From: Synechococcaceae cyanobacterium RL_1_2 | GTDB lineage: Bacteria; Cyanobacteriota; Cyanobacteriia; Cyanobacteriales; JAAUPO01 | Reading direction: 5' to 3' | NCBI GenBank assembly: GCA_012033095.1 | Contig: JAAUPO010000131.1 | Location: 1-6,722 of the forward strand | DNA: 6,722 nt | Shown here: positions 1 to 5,926 of the stretch, piece by piece | How the letters are laid out: each line of letters starts with the position of its first letter | Position numbering within the stretch: position 1 is the first letter of the stretch | Position numbers and translations under genes: made by a program | The notes under the pieces: generated by a model | Told to the model about the DNA's origin: nothing | What the model saw: the letters and a program-made list of their open reading frames with translations, nothing else | Database searches by the model: none

Positions 1-253
1 CCCGATGCACTGAATATCAGATTGCCAATGTCACTAATCAGGTTAATCAACAAAAATAAATTACTCAGAAGAAAAAAACCGTGCCCTACAACAACTCAAC
101 CAAGTACAACAATTGGAGTTAGGCCAAGAAGTTGTTCAAGGTCAAATGGAGAGTTTCTTTAACCTCAAACAAGGGGATAACATTGTTAAAAAACTCAACG
201 TTTCTATTCTTGTCAAAGATGGCATTGTGGAAGAAATTCGTGGTGAAATTTAG
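1..253 (+). CDS. ylqD: YlqD-family protein, C-terminal part, frameshifted
   Basis: This is the 3' end of a gene whose start lies left of the window. From 62 to the TAG at 251-253 the frame reads YSEEKNRALQQLNQVQQLEL, then GQEVVQGQMESFF, and ends KDGIVEEIRGEI. I recognise this as the C-terminus of the cyanobacterial YlqD family: a Gln/Glu-rich coiled coil followed by a small domain ending in EEIRGE. The family has no established function. The coiled coil continues upstream in another frame (3-56, TEYQIANVTNQVNQQK), which stops at 57-59. Removing one A from the run at 52-56 and the A at about 67 gives a continuous QQNKLLEEKNRALQQL, so two small insertions explain the break better than one. It is probably one gene in life. 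The MITE-like repeat starts 8 bp after the stop and may act in 3' end formation. Family assignment is from memory of the motif, not from a search. Confidence 0.7.
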
Positions 254-261
254 CCTTTAAG

Positions 262-389
262 AGGATGTTTGAAAGCCCCCCTTGCCCCCAGTTTGAGGGA
301 AATTACCTAGATTTTTAGGCAATTAAATCTCCCAAATTTAGGGATTTAGGGGGGCGACTCCACAACATTTGATACTTTTCAAACATCCT
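262..389. repeat. MITE-like inverted-repeat element, copy 1
   Basis: The ends are perfect 13-bp inverted repeats, AGGATGTTTGAAA (262-274) and its complement (377-389). An inner pair follows: GCCCCCCT (275-282) with AGGGGGGC (348-355). The whole unit can fold into a long imperfect hairpin. A second copy in the same orientation lies at 4203-4337. The two share a nearly identical right half from GGATTTAGGGGG through CTTTTCAAACA. There is no transposase frame inside, so it is non-autonomous. TA dinucleotides lie just outside both ends, but no clear target duplication can be fixed. The parent insertion sequence cannot be named from this window. Confidence 0.75.
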
Positions 390-527
390 TTTATTGAAGA
401 TGGAAAAGTAATTTTGGTCTCAACTGTTATCAATAACAATGATTTTAAATATTTCCTTACTTTACTTAGCAGACTTGGTATAACACTGCTTTCCAGGCTG
501 CATCCGCCTTTAACAATCCAGTCCCCC

Positions 528-597
528 AGGACAGAATCGAAATTTTTGCGTAAGTCTTGCTACAGTTTTTGGGCGCAACTTTTGTCCTATTAGTTAG
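528..597. repeat. Degenerate repeat remnant with AGGACA ends
   Basis: The left part (528-556) is the reverse complement of 5631-5659 with one mismatch in 29 bases. The right part (566-597) resembles 5836-5866 in direct orientation, sharing CAACTTTTGTCCTA. The segment is bounded by AGGACAGAA (528-536) and TTTTGTCCT (580-588), an 8-of-9 inverted pair, and contains GCGTAAGTC, which resembles ends of short cyanobacterial transposable elements. It looks like a remnant or nested fusion of non-coding mobile elements. Confidence 0.6.
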
Positions 598-685
598 ACC
601 GAAATTAACTAACGCCGTGTTTTGATATTTCCTATCGCTTTATAAGATCCAATATAAAACCGGAACATCATGCACCATGGTGTAG

Positions 686-712
686 ATCTTAAACATCTTA
701 AAAATCTTAAGA
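686..712 (+). repeat. Triplicated 9-bp motif upstream of TPR gene
   Basis: ATCTTAA occurs at 686, 695 and 704, an exact 9-bp period, as ATCTTAAAC, ATCTTAAAA and ATCTTAAGA. The third unit also forms a small inverted repeat with AAGATT at 713-718. It sits about 75-105 bp upstream of the TPR start and could be a binding site for a tandem-repeat-recognising regulator. The spacing differs from the cyanobacterial PHO box (about 11 bp) and from the HLR1 site (about 10 bp), so no known regulator is assigned. It may be chance in AT-rich DNA. Confidence 0.4.
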
Positions 713-788
713 AAGATTAGAAGTTTAAAATTTAGTGACACGAAACGATGGTAAAGACCAAAATAGTTCAGAATAGAGCTCGAAGAGG

Positions 789-1854
789 ATGATACAACTA
801 TCTATGATTAAATTCCAGCTTTCCTTAGTCCTATTAACTGGAACTGTTGCCCTGGCCTGTGTGGTGCCCCCAGTTCGGGCCCAATCCATTGAGGCCGGAC
901 TTAATCGACTGATTAATATTAGTGAACCAATCGAGATCAGAACCGCAGCGGATGTGCGTCTAAGTGAAGGACAACGCCTGGCCCAGTCGGGTAATTTAAA
1001 AGGAGCGATTAGTCTTTGGCAGGAATCTTTATTTTTATATGACCATCTACAGGATTTGCAAGGATTAACCCAAACCTATGAGTATTTAGGTTTGAATCAT
1101 GTCCAATTAAATCAATGGCCAGAGGCAGAACATGCTTTTCGTCAACAATTGGCGATCGCCCGTAGCCGAGAAGATTTTCAATCCCAAATTTATGCCTTGA
1201 ATAACTTGGGCATGATGTTACTCCAAAATCTCAATTTAGGGGGAGCCGAGGACACCCTTAAACAGGCCCTCGTGATCGCTAAAGACACCGGCAATTTAAG
1301 GGGTCAGGGTCTATCCTTAAGCAATTTAGGCTTGGTGATCTACAATCAAGGCAATCATCAAGCCGCGATCAATTTATATCAACAATCCTTAGCATTTCGT
1401 CAACGCATCCAAGATTATGAAGGGCTAACTAATACCTACAATAATTTAGGGGATGCCTATCTAGCCAATCAAGACTATTGGGGGGGCGATCGGGAGCCTA
1501 TCTTTTGGCAAAATCAACGCCACCGACTTGGGAGATTCTAGAAATATCTACCGTGCCCTGGAAGGTCTATCTCAATCCTATTTTGCCCTAGGGGAATACC
1601 AAAGCTCTAGCTTGCGTTTTCTCTCGGAATGGTTAGAGGAAGCTCGCAACAATAATAACTTACAAGAGCAACTACTCGCCCTTAGTTTAGGGGGAGACTA
1701 TTATCAAGAATTTGGCAGCGTAGAAAATGCCCTCAATTTATATCAACAAGCTTTAACGATCGCTAAAACCCTTGATGATGAGGCAAGAATCGCTTTACTC
1801 ACCAATAAAATTGCTCAAATTATTAGTGTTTACCCCCAATTTATTTCCCGTTAA
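789..1854 (+). CDS. Secreted TPR-repeat protein, interrupted by indels
   Basis: This is a protein of about 354 residues once the frame is repaired. The N-terminus is a signal peptide: Lys8, a hydrophobic stretch at about 9-26, and VRA at 29-31 followed by Gln, giving likely cleavage after Ala31 and export to the periplasm or beyond. Met6 (804) is an equally good start, as GAAGAGG (782-788) abuts the first ATG. About seven TPR units of roughly 40 residues follow, each with a NLG..Y..x pattern and an A..Y..aL helix (for example LSNLGLVIYNQGNHQAAINL). TPRs bind other proteins; the partner is unknown. The frame from 789 runs to 1541 and the rest is read in another frame from about 1486. The missing helix, GAYLLAKST, lies in the third frame at 1493-1519. 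Three single-base indels (extra G in 1480-1486, extra base near 1492-1494, one missing near 1519) restore a regular TPR. It is either one gene with sequence errors or a recent pseudogene. It ends at a hairpin (1875-1903). Confidence 0.75.
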
Positions 1855-1874
1855 CCATTTACTAATCATGGCAG

Positions 1875-1903
1875 ATTATCCTAGGTATTGCCCAGGATAA
1901 TTT
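1875..1903 (+). terminator. Probable terminator of the TPR gene
   Basis: ATTATCCT (1875-1882) pairs perfectly with AGGATAAT (1894-1901), with GG/CC pairs inside it and a TATTG loop, followed by TT. It starts 21 bp after the TPR stop codon. The U tract is short and the stem AU-rich, so it is a weak intrinsic terminator at best, or a 3' end stabilising hairpin. Confidence 0.45.
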
Positions 1904-1923
1904 CTCAAGATAATTATAATTTC

Positions 1924-1982
1924 TACCTGTTACCCCTAACTATTCATTAGGGTTAACAGGTAAATGCTAATGAATACAGGTA
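1924..1982 (+). repeat. Overlapping inverted repeats with two exclusive folds
   Basis: Fold 1 pairs TACCTGTTACCCCTAA (1924-1939) with TTAGGGTTAACAGGTA (1947-1962), 15 of 16 bases, around a 7-nt loop. Fold 2 pairs TATTCATTAG (1941-1950) perfectly with CTAATGAATA (1967-1976), and TACCTG (1924-1929) can then pair with CAGGTA (1977-1982). The two folds share bases and cannot form together. There is no T run after either. It lies about 70 bp after the TPR stop and 234 bp before the next gene. It may be a second 3' hairpin, a switchable leader, or repeat debris. Confidence 0.5.
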
Positions 1983-2215
1983 ATGGGACAAATTATTCTT
2001 ACCCTATTTCAATCTGTTCCTAACTGAAGAGGGTTGAAGGGTTAGTTGTAGTTATTGTCACAACTTTTTTTTTATAATTAAATATAATTAAAACATTCTG
2101 TATATTGCATACAATAGAGATACTTAGAAACACCTAAAAAAGTTTACTGGAATTCCTATTAGTTTATCGGTTTTAAGTTTTATATCCTCATCCCCCATAT
2201 TGGAGTACCCATACC

Positions 2216-2404
2216 ATGAGATACGAAAATGTTACCACTGAAGACCAAGCCATTTGGGCTAGTCTTAAACAAGCGATCGCCAAAAGTTCTGGTTTTTCCC
2301 AATGGTTACAAGATCAAGATTTTGATGAAATAAAAAATAAAACTACCATCGATCAACAAGTACGGCTTTATCTTAAAGAAACCCTAGAAACCTTAGCTTA
2401 CTAA
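2216..2404 (+). CDS. Small conserved cyanobacterial protein, function unknown
   Basis: This is a 62-residue soluble protein with no signal peptide or membrane segment. It begins MRYENVTTEDQAIW, has a predicted helical middle (ASLKQAIAKSSGFSQWLQDQ) and ends in a helix, DQQVRLYLKETLETLAY. The opening and the YLKETLETLAY tail match a type of short hypothetical protein I associate with cyanobacteria, but no role is known to me. The start is well supported: GGAG at 2202-2205 lies 10 bases before the ATG. A HIP1 site (2273-2280) lies within the frame, as is common in cyanobacterial genes. It stands alone, and the strong hairpin at 2590-2631 is its likely terminator, 185 bp downstream. Confidence 0.75.
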   Translation: MRYENVTTEDQAIWASLKQAIAKSSGFSQWLQDQDFDEIKNKTTIDQQVRLYLKETLETLAY

Positions 2405-2747
2405 TTGTCATAACATCATCGAATAAGATTAATTAGTAATGACTTAGTATTGATTTTTTTCTTCACAACTTACTTGATCAATCAATGCATAGATCAAGAC
2501 CAATGTTGTTGATAACGATAAATTTATCCCTAATTATTACTCAATTAAGTTAGACCCAAAAAACGTTTCCCATCAATGCACTTTGCCCTAAGAAAATCGC
2601 CCTTTAGCCATAATGGAAGGGCGATTTTCTTGTTAATAGTCAATTTTGATGGCAAAAAATAACAACGACCAGGAAAGAAATAGCTTAGTTTAAAATGTAA
2701 TTACTGTGTAATTGCTCCGACGGCTCAACGATATTAAACGCTATTGC
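2405..2747. other. Spacer between convergent genes
   Basis: This 343-bp stretch lies between the plus-strand 62-residue gene and the minus-strand yggT. Its one strong signal is the symmetric terminator at 2590-2631. A weaker inverted repeat, CTTGATC (2473-2479) with GATCAAG (2492-2498), lies upstream. I see no gene or RNA. Confidence 0.6.
2590..2631. terminator. Symmetric (bidirectional) intrinsic terminator
   Basis: AAGAAAATCGCCCTT (2590-2604) pairs perfectly over 15 bp with 2617-2631, and CCA/TGG inside the loop adds three pairs. The GC-rich core (CGCCC/GGGCG) is flanked by A-rich and T-rich arms on both strands, so it can end transcripts from either side. It lies between convergent genes: the 62-residue gene (plus) and the yggT end of the minus-strand cluster. 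Confidence 0.85.
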
Positions 2748-3029
2748 TTACACAAAACCATTGCTTACGGGATAAAGTTGATAGAGGGCATTTTGTACAA
2801 ATTGTAGTAACAAAATGGCTAAAATTGCGGATAGGTCAATACCTCCTAGGGGAGGAATAAAAGAGCGGAACAGGTTCAAATAAGGGTCGGTAACGGGGGC
2901 GAGAAAACCAATGATTTGTTGGGCCCAATTAGTAGTCTGGAACCAGCTTAATAGGATACGGGCAATTAAAAGATAAAAATAGATCTCAATAAACTGAACT
3001 AAAGTATCAATAATTAAACGACTTGCCAT
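2748..3029 (-). CDS. yggT: YggT/Ycf19-family membrane protein
   Basis: This 93-residue integral membrane protein has two hydrophobic segments, at about 5-28 and 65-86. Family signatures are visible: RILLSWF (24-30) after the first segment and DPYLNLFRSFIPPLGGIDLS (48-67) before the second, including the DPYL, FR and PPxGGxDxS elements. Length and layout match YggT, called Ycf19 in plastids and cyanobacteria. Work on relatives links the family to cell division, membrane organisation and thylakoid or chloroplast distribution; the biochemical activity is unknown. It is the last gene of a possible upp - glycine-zipper gene - yggT transcript, 49 bp after its neighbour, and is followed by the symmetric terminator. 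No clear Shine-Dalgarno precedes the ATG. Confidence 0.88.
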   Translation of the reverse strand: MASRLIIDTLVQFIEIYFYLLIARILLSWFQTTNWAQQIIGFLAPVTDPYLNLFRSFIPPLGGIDLSAILAILLLQFVQNALYQLYPVSNGFV

Positions 3030-3078
3030 AGAAATTTTGGGGTAATGTGATTAGTTACTGACCTATCTTAACATTGGG

Positions 3079-3375
3079 TCAAATTTCTTGATCGGCCTCG
3101 GTGGCCCCTAGGGATTCATTGACCCCTAGCTGCTCAGTTACGTCATCGATCGCGAGGTTTAATTGGGCGATTTTATTTTCAAGGGTACGGCGGGCACTTT
3201 CAATTTTTTCTTCGGTATCTAAATTGAAATTTTCATCGTCTAGGAATAAATCGTTATCGTTTTTATTTTTGGTTTGTCGTTTAGCGGTGATCACCGTTCC
3301 TAAAATGCCCCCAACAATACCGCCGAGAATGGCTCCTGTAATCAAACCACTTGTAAAATTATCTTTATCACTCAT
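3079..3375 (-). CDS. Glycine-zipper membrane protein, YtxH-like layout
   Basis: This is a 98-residue protein of unknown function. Residues about 8-30 form one membrane helix with glycines at 10, 14, 18, 22 and 26, a five-step GxxxG glycine zipper that favours tight helix packing. A basic patch (KRQTKNK, 32-38) follows, then an acidic linker (DNDLFLDDENF). Residues about 54-84 are a charged heptad-like helix (EEKIESARRTLENKIAQLN), probably a coiled coil in the cytoplasm. The layout resembles YtxH-type small membrane proteins, but I would not assign the family without a profile search. It lies 67 bp after upp and 49 bp before yggT on the same strand, so co-transcription is possible. No clear Shine-Dalgarno is seen. 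Confidence 0.75.
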   Translation of the reverse strand: MSDKDNFTSGLITGAILGGIVGGILGTVITAKRQTKNKNDNDLFLDDENFNLDTEEKIESARRTLENKIAQLNLAIDDVTEQLGVNESLGATEADQEI

Positions 3376-3442
3376 AGGTTTTGTGCTGCTTTAAGGTTAG
3401 GAATTAGGGAGGAAAATTAATCGAAGCTCATTTTATCTGATC

Positions 3443-4100
<658 letters not shown>

Positions 4101-4202
4101 AGGTATCTGCTGACAGGATTACAATCTCTAATCTTAAGCTCAAGGGCGTAGCTATGGTGATCGGCGATCGGATGGGAGTAGATTAATCATCTTCTTTCCC
4201 TA

Positions 4203-4337
4203 AGAATGTGTTTGAAAAGCCCCCCCTTGCCCCCCCAGTCTGGGGGAAATTACCTAAATTTTTAAGCAATAAAGTTCGCCAAATTGGGGGATTTAGGGGG
4301 CGACTCCACAACATTTGATACTTTTCAAACACGTTCT
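4203..4337. repeat. MITE-like inverted-repeat element, copy 2
   Basis: The ends are 17-bp inverted repeats, AGAATGTGTTTGAAAAG (4203-4219) against 4321-4337, with one mismatch. Inside are C runs of seven (TTG between them) matched by G runs near 4286-4301. The right half, from GGATTTAGGGGG through CGACTCCACAACATTTGATA to CTTTTCAAACA, is almost identical to copy 1 at 262-389. No coding capacity. It lies about 100 bp upstream of the upp start, so it may influence upp expression or have separated the gene from older promoter sequence. Confidence 0.75.
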
Positions 4338-4612
4338 AAGGTCTAGGTTTACTAGGATTAATTATGTCTATCATTAACCCCTGCCCCTGCGATCGCCTTA
4401 ATCCCCTTATAAGCGTAAAAATGACACTAAATCCTAACTTCGTCATCAATAATGAGGATTATTTTCTGGAACTATTTTCTAGGATTGTTGATCCGTTGAT
4501 ATAGTTTCGGAAAAGTTAGGCAATTTTTCCGACGACAAACCCTTATTCACTAGGATGTAATCGTCTTTGATGCGTTGCGGGGATGTAGCCGATCGCTATT
4601 CCTAAGCAATGC

Positions 4613-4642
4613 TTGTAATTACTAATACAAACACACTATAAA
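4613..4642 (+). promoter_or_regulatory. Putative promoter of the b561-like gene
   Basis: TTGTAA (4613-4618) and TATAAA (4637-4642) are separated by 18 bases, close to a sigma-70-type promoter. Transcription would start about 18 bases before the ATG at 4667. The match is based on consensus only, and the region is AT-rich. Confidence 0.35.
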
Positions 4643-4666
4643 TAAACCACCAAGCAGACTATCACT

Positions 4667-5260
4667 ATGGCAAAAACTAGTCCCTATCAATCTATTTTAT
4701 TGCGCCTTAGCCATGGGTTGGCGGCCCTATTTACGATCACAGCGTGGGGCTCTGGTTTGTGGATCTACGACAACTACGATGGCCGGTGGGGCGCGATCGG
4801 TTTACCCAAAATTAGCGACATTCAAAATATCCATGAATCCATCGCTGGGGGGTTTGTCATTTTATTTTCAGTGTTAGCGTTATATAGCCTCCGCCTCGGT
4901 TATCGCCGACTATTACAACCAAACCCATGGCCCAACCTCAAAAAAGTAAATCAACCGATCTGGTGGTTTACCCTGCACCGGGGAGTTAATACCCTGCTGC
5001 TCCTGGCGGGGGTAGGGGCGATGATTACTGGCCAAATGATGAAAGGGCGGTGGTTACCGTCGGGGGAGTTAAACCATGGCTGGTATCTAGCCCACCTCCT
5101 ATCGTGGTTAGGGTTATTCGTCGCCCTGGCGTTGCACCTCTTAATGGCGGTTAAAGTGGGGGGCGTACCACTGTTGTTATCCATGGTTCGTTGGCAAGTC
5201 CGTTCTGGGGATAACCCCCGTGGTTGGTGGCAGGAATTAAGAAAAAAAGATCAGGTCTAA
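4667..5260 (+). CDS. Cytochrome b561-like di-heme membrane protein
   Basis: This 197-residue protein has four hydrophobic segments (about 15-34, 57-78, 103-124 and 141-163), the size and fold of the bacterial cytochrome b561 / Ni-hydrogenase b-subunit superfamily. Histidines sit where this family binds two b-hemes: His16 (RLSHGL), His56 (NIHES), His143 (YLAHLLSW) and His157 (ALHLLM); His104 (TLHRGVN) is a further candidate. The role would be electron transfer across or within a membrane, between quinols and an unknown partner. The C-terminus is basic and probably cytoplasmic. It is a lone gene: no hydrogenase, dehydrogenase or YceI partner is adjacent, so the donor and acceptor cannot be inferred. 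The start follows a putative promoter closely. No Shine-Dalgarno is evident. Codon and base composition look somewhat more GC-rich than the surrounding spacers. Confidence 0.85.
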   Translation: MAKTSPYQSILLRLSHGLAALFTITAWGSGLWIYDNYDGRWGAIGLPKISDIQNIHESIAGGFVILFSVLALYSLRLGYRRLLQPNPWPNLKKVNQPIWWFTLHRGVNTLLLLAGVGAMITGQMMKGRWLPSGELNHGWYLAHLLSWLGLFVALALHLLMAVKVGGVPLLLSMVRWQVRSGDNPRGWWQELRKKDQV

Positions 5261-5319
5261 TTTTTGGGTGATGGAATAATGATCGTGGGAGGGATTGCCC
5301 TGTCCTTTATTTTGCCGGA

Positions 5320-5437
5320 ACTAAACTAAACCCCAACGCCCTTGGCAAAGTCATCCTTGGCTAGTCCTAAAGCAGTAGGAGAAGGAGCAACGGTAGTGCT
5401 AAAGCTGTAAGGATATTTATAGTCAATTTAGTTTAGT
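5320..5437. repeat. Segment bounded by an 11-bp inverted repeat
   Basis: ACTAAACTAAA (5320-5330) is perfectly complementary to TTTAGTTTAGT (5427-5437), and TTTAGTTTA recurs at 5612-5620. The 118-bp unit could be a small non-autonomous element, or the match could be chance in AT-rich DNA. No second copy of the interior is present in this window. Confidence 0.35.
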
Positions 5438-5628
5438 ATGGGATGGTTTTGTCTTGATGTGGAATGCTTTTAGCTTTATTTACTTCCCGTAATTATTCAA
5501 AAAGACTATAAAATTGGAATAATTGATTGCCAATCAGTTCAACCTTGCTGATCCTTACTTGTATCGGACTATCGGAGCAAATTAAGCTCTTTGATGGATG
5601 TAACGAAGAAATTTAGTTTATTGCAATC

Positions 5629-5741
5629 AGGACCTACGCAAAAATTTCGATTCTGTCCTAGGAACCATCATGTTTGGGGACAATCGTTCAAGCAAGTCCC
5701 CCAAATTTGGCGGATTTAGGGGGCTTATGCGTAAATCCTAA
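5629..5741. repeat. MITE-like unit with GCGTAAATCCTAA-type end
   Basis: AGGACCTACGCA (5629-5640) and TGCGTAAATCCT (5728-5739) are inverted repeats with 10 of 12 bases matching, similar to ends of short elements common in cyanobacterial genomes. The interior contains CCCCCAAATTTGG and GGATTTAGGGGGC (about 5698-5724), the core seen in the elements at 262-389 and 4203-4337. Its left end (5631-5659) matches 528-556 in reverse orientation with one mismatch. Confidence 0.55.
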
Positions 5742-5863
5742 CTACAGGACAAAAACCTTAAACCCTTGCCACATAAGCACTATAACGAAATCGGTTGTAA
5801 TCTTTACCGCGTAAAGCTCTCAGACCTATTTACCATTTTTTGGCACAACTTTTGTCCTAGTAG
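5742..5863. repeat. Inverted-repeat unit with AGGACAAAA ends
   Basis: CTACAGGACAAAA (5742-5754) pairs with TTTTGTCCTAGTAG (5850-5863), differing by a single inserted base. The right end shares CAACTTTTGTCCTA with 575-589 in direct orientation. The unit directly abuts the MITE-like unit at 5629-5741, so one may be nested in or fused to the other. Confidence 0.45.
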
Positions 5864-5926
5864 TCAGGCGTAAATCCTAATAAATTAATTAACCCCATCT
5901 TTACCGGCTAGGACTTGTCAATGGGA

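Larger units (their letters stand above)
254..788. other. Repeat-rich spacer between ylqD and the TPR gene
   Basis: No convincing gene lies in this 535-bp stretch. It holds the MITE-like element at 262-389, a second repeat remnant at 528-597 and a triplicated 9-bp motif at 686-712. A 74-codon open frame (369-593) starts inside the first repeat and ends inside the second. Its middle part, about 390-510, reads like protein (IEDGKVILVSTVINNNDF), so it could be a scrap of a decayed gene, but I do not recognise it. I see no clear promoter for the downstream gene. AT-rich candidates such as TATAAG at 641-646 lack a well-spaced -35 box. Confidence 0.6.
1855..2215. other. Spacer with hairpins and AT-rich leader
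   Basis: No gene lies in these 361 bp. The left half holds the terminator-like hairpin at 1875-1903 and the overlapping inverted repeats at 1924-1982. The right half is AT-rich, with a nine-T run at 2065-2073, TATAAT at 2073-2078 and TACAAT at 2110-2115. Neither hexamer has a well-spaced -35 box, so the promoter of the 62-residue gene is not placed. Confidence 0.55.
4101..4666. other. Spacer between divergent upp and b561-like gene
   Basis: This 566-bp stretch carries the second MITE-like copy (4203-4337), a HIP1 site (4389-4396), a weak inverted repeat CGGAAAA/TTTTCCG (4508-4514 and 4525-4531) and a putative promoter (4613-4642). A 46-codon frame at 4364-4504 has a partly protein-like second half (NNEDYFLELFSRIVDPLI) but no ribosome site and no recognised relative; I do not call it a gene. 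The upp promoter must lie within 4101-4200 or beyond the MITE, and is not evident. Confidence 0.55.
5261..5926. other. Long repeat-rich spacer between b561-like gene and sdhA
   Basis: This 666-bp stretch holds no convincing gene. It contains an 11-bp inverted pair at 5320-5437, a MITE-like unit at 5629-5741 and an adjacent inverted-repeat unit at 5742-5863. GCGTAAATCCTAA occurs twice in direct orientation (5729-5741 and 5868-5880). Between the first pair the minus strand has a short stop-bounded open frame that reads like protein (STTVAPSPTALGLAKDDFAK, about 5345-5400), possibly a gene relic. No terminator for either flanking gene stands out. Confidence 0.55.

Noticed and set aside
369..593. 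74-codon open frame on the plus strand
   Set aside because: It begins inside one repeat element and ends inside another, with no ribosome site. At most the middle is a relic.
254..788. CRISPR array or tRNA gene in the repeat-rich spacers
   Set aside because: Repeats are not regularly spaced units with unique spacers, and no cloverleaf-like sequence was seen in any spacer.
1480..1486. Programmed ribosomal frameshift on the G7 run in the TPR gene
   Set aside because: A single shift does not restore the TPR helix; three separate indels are needed, which fits error or decay better.
3101..3394. 97-codon plus-strand frame opposite the glycine-zipper gene
   Set aside because: It is antisense to a well-formed protein with a membrane helix and coiled coil; its own translation shows no structure.
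4364..4504. 46-codon open frame on the plus strand
   Set aside because: No Shine-Dalgarno, no recognised family, and the first half looks random. It could be real but cannot be supported.
5279..5329. Short frame reading MIVGGIALSFILPELN after the b561-like gene
   Set aside because: Only 16 codons; it resembles small photosynthetic subunits only in hydrophobicity, with no matching signature.
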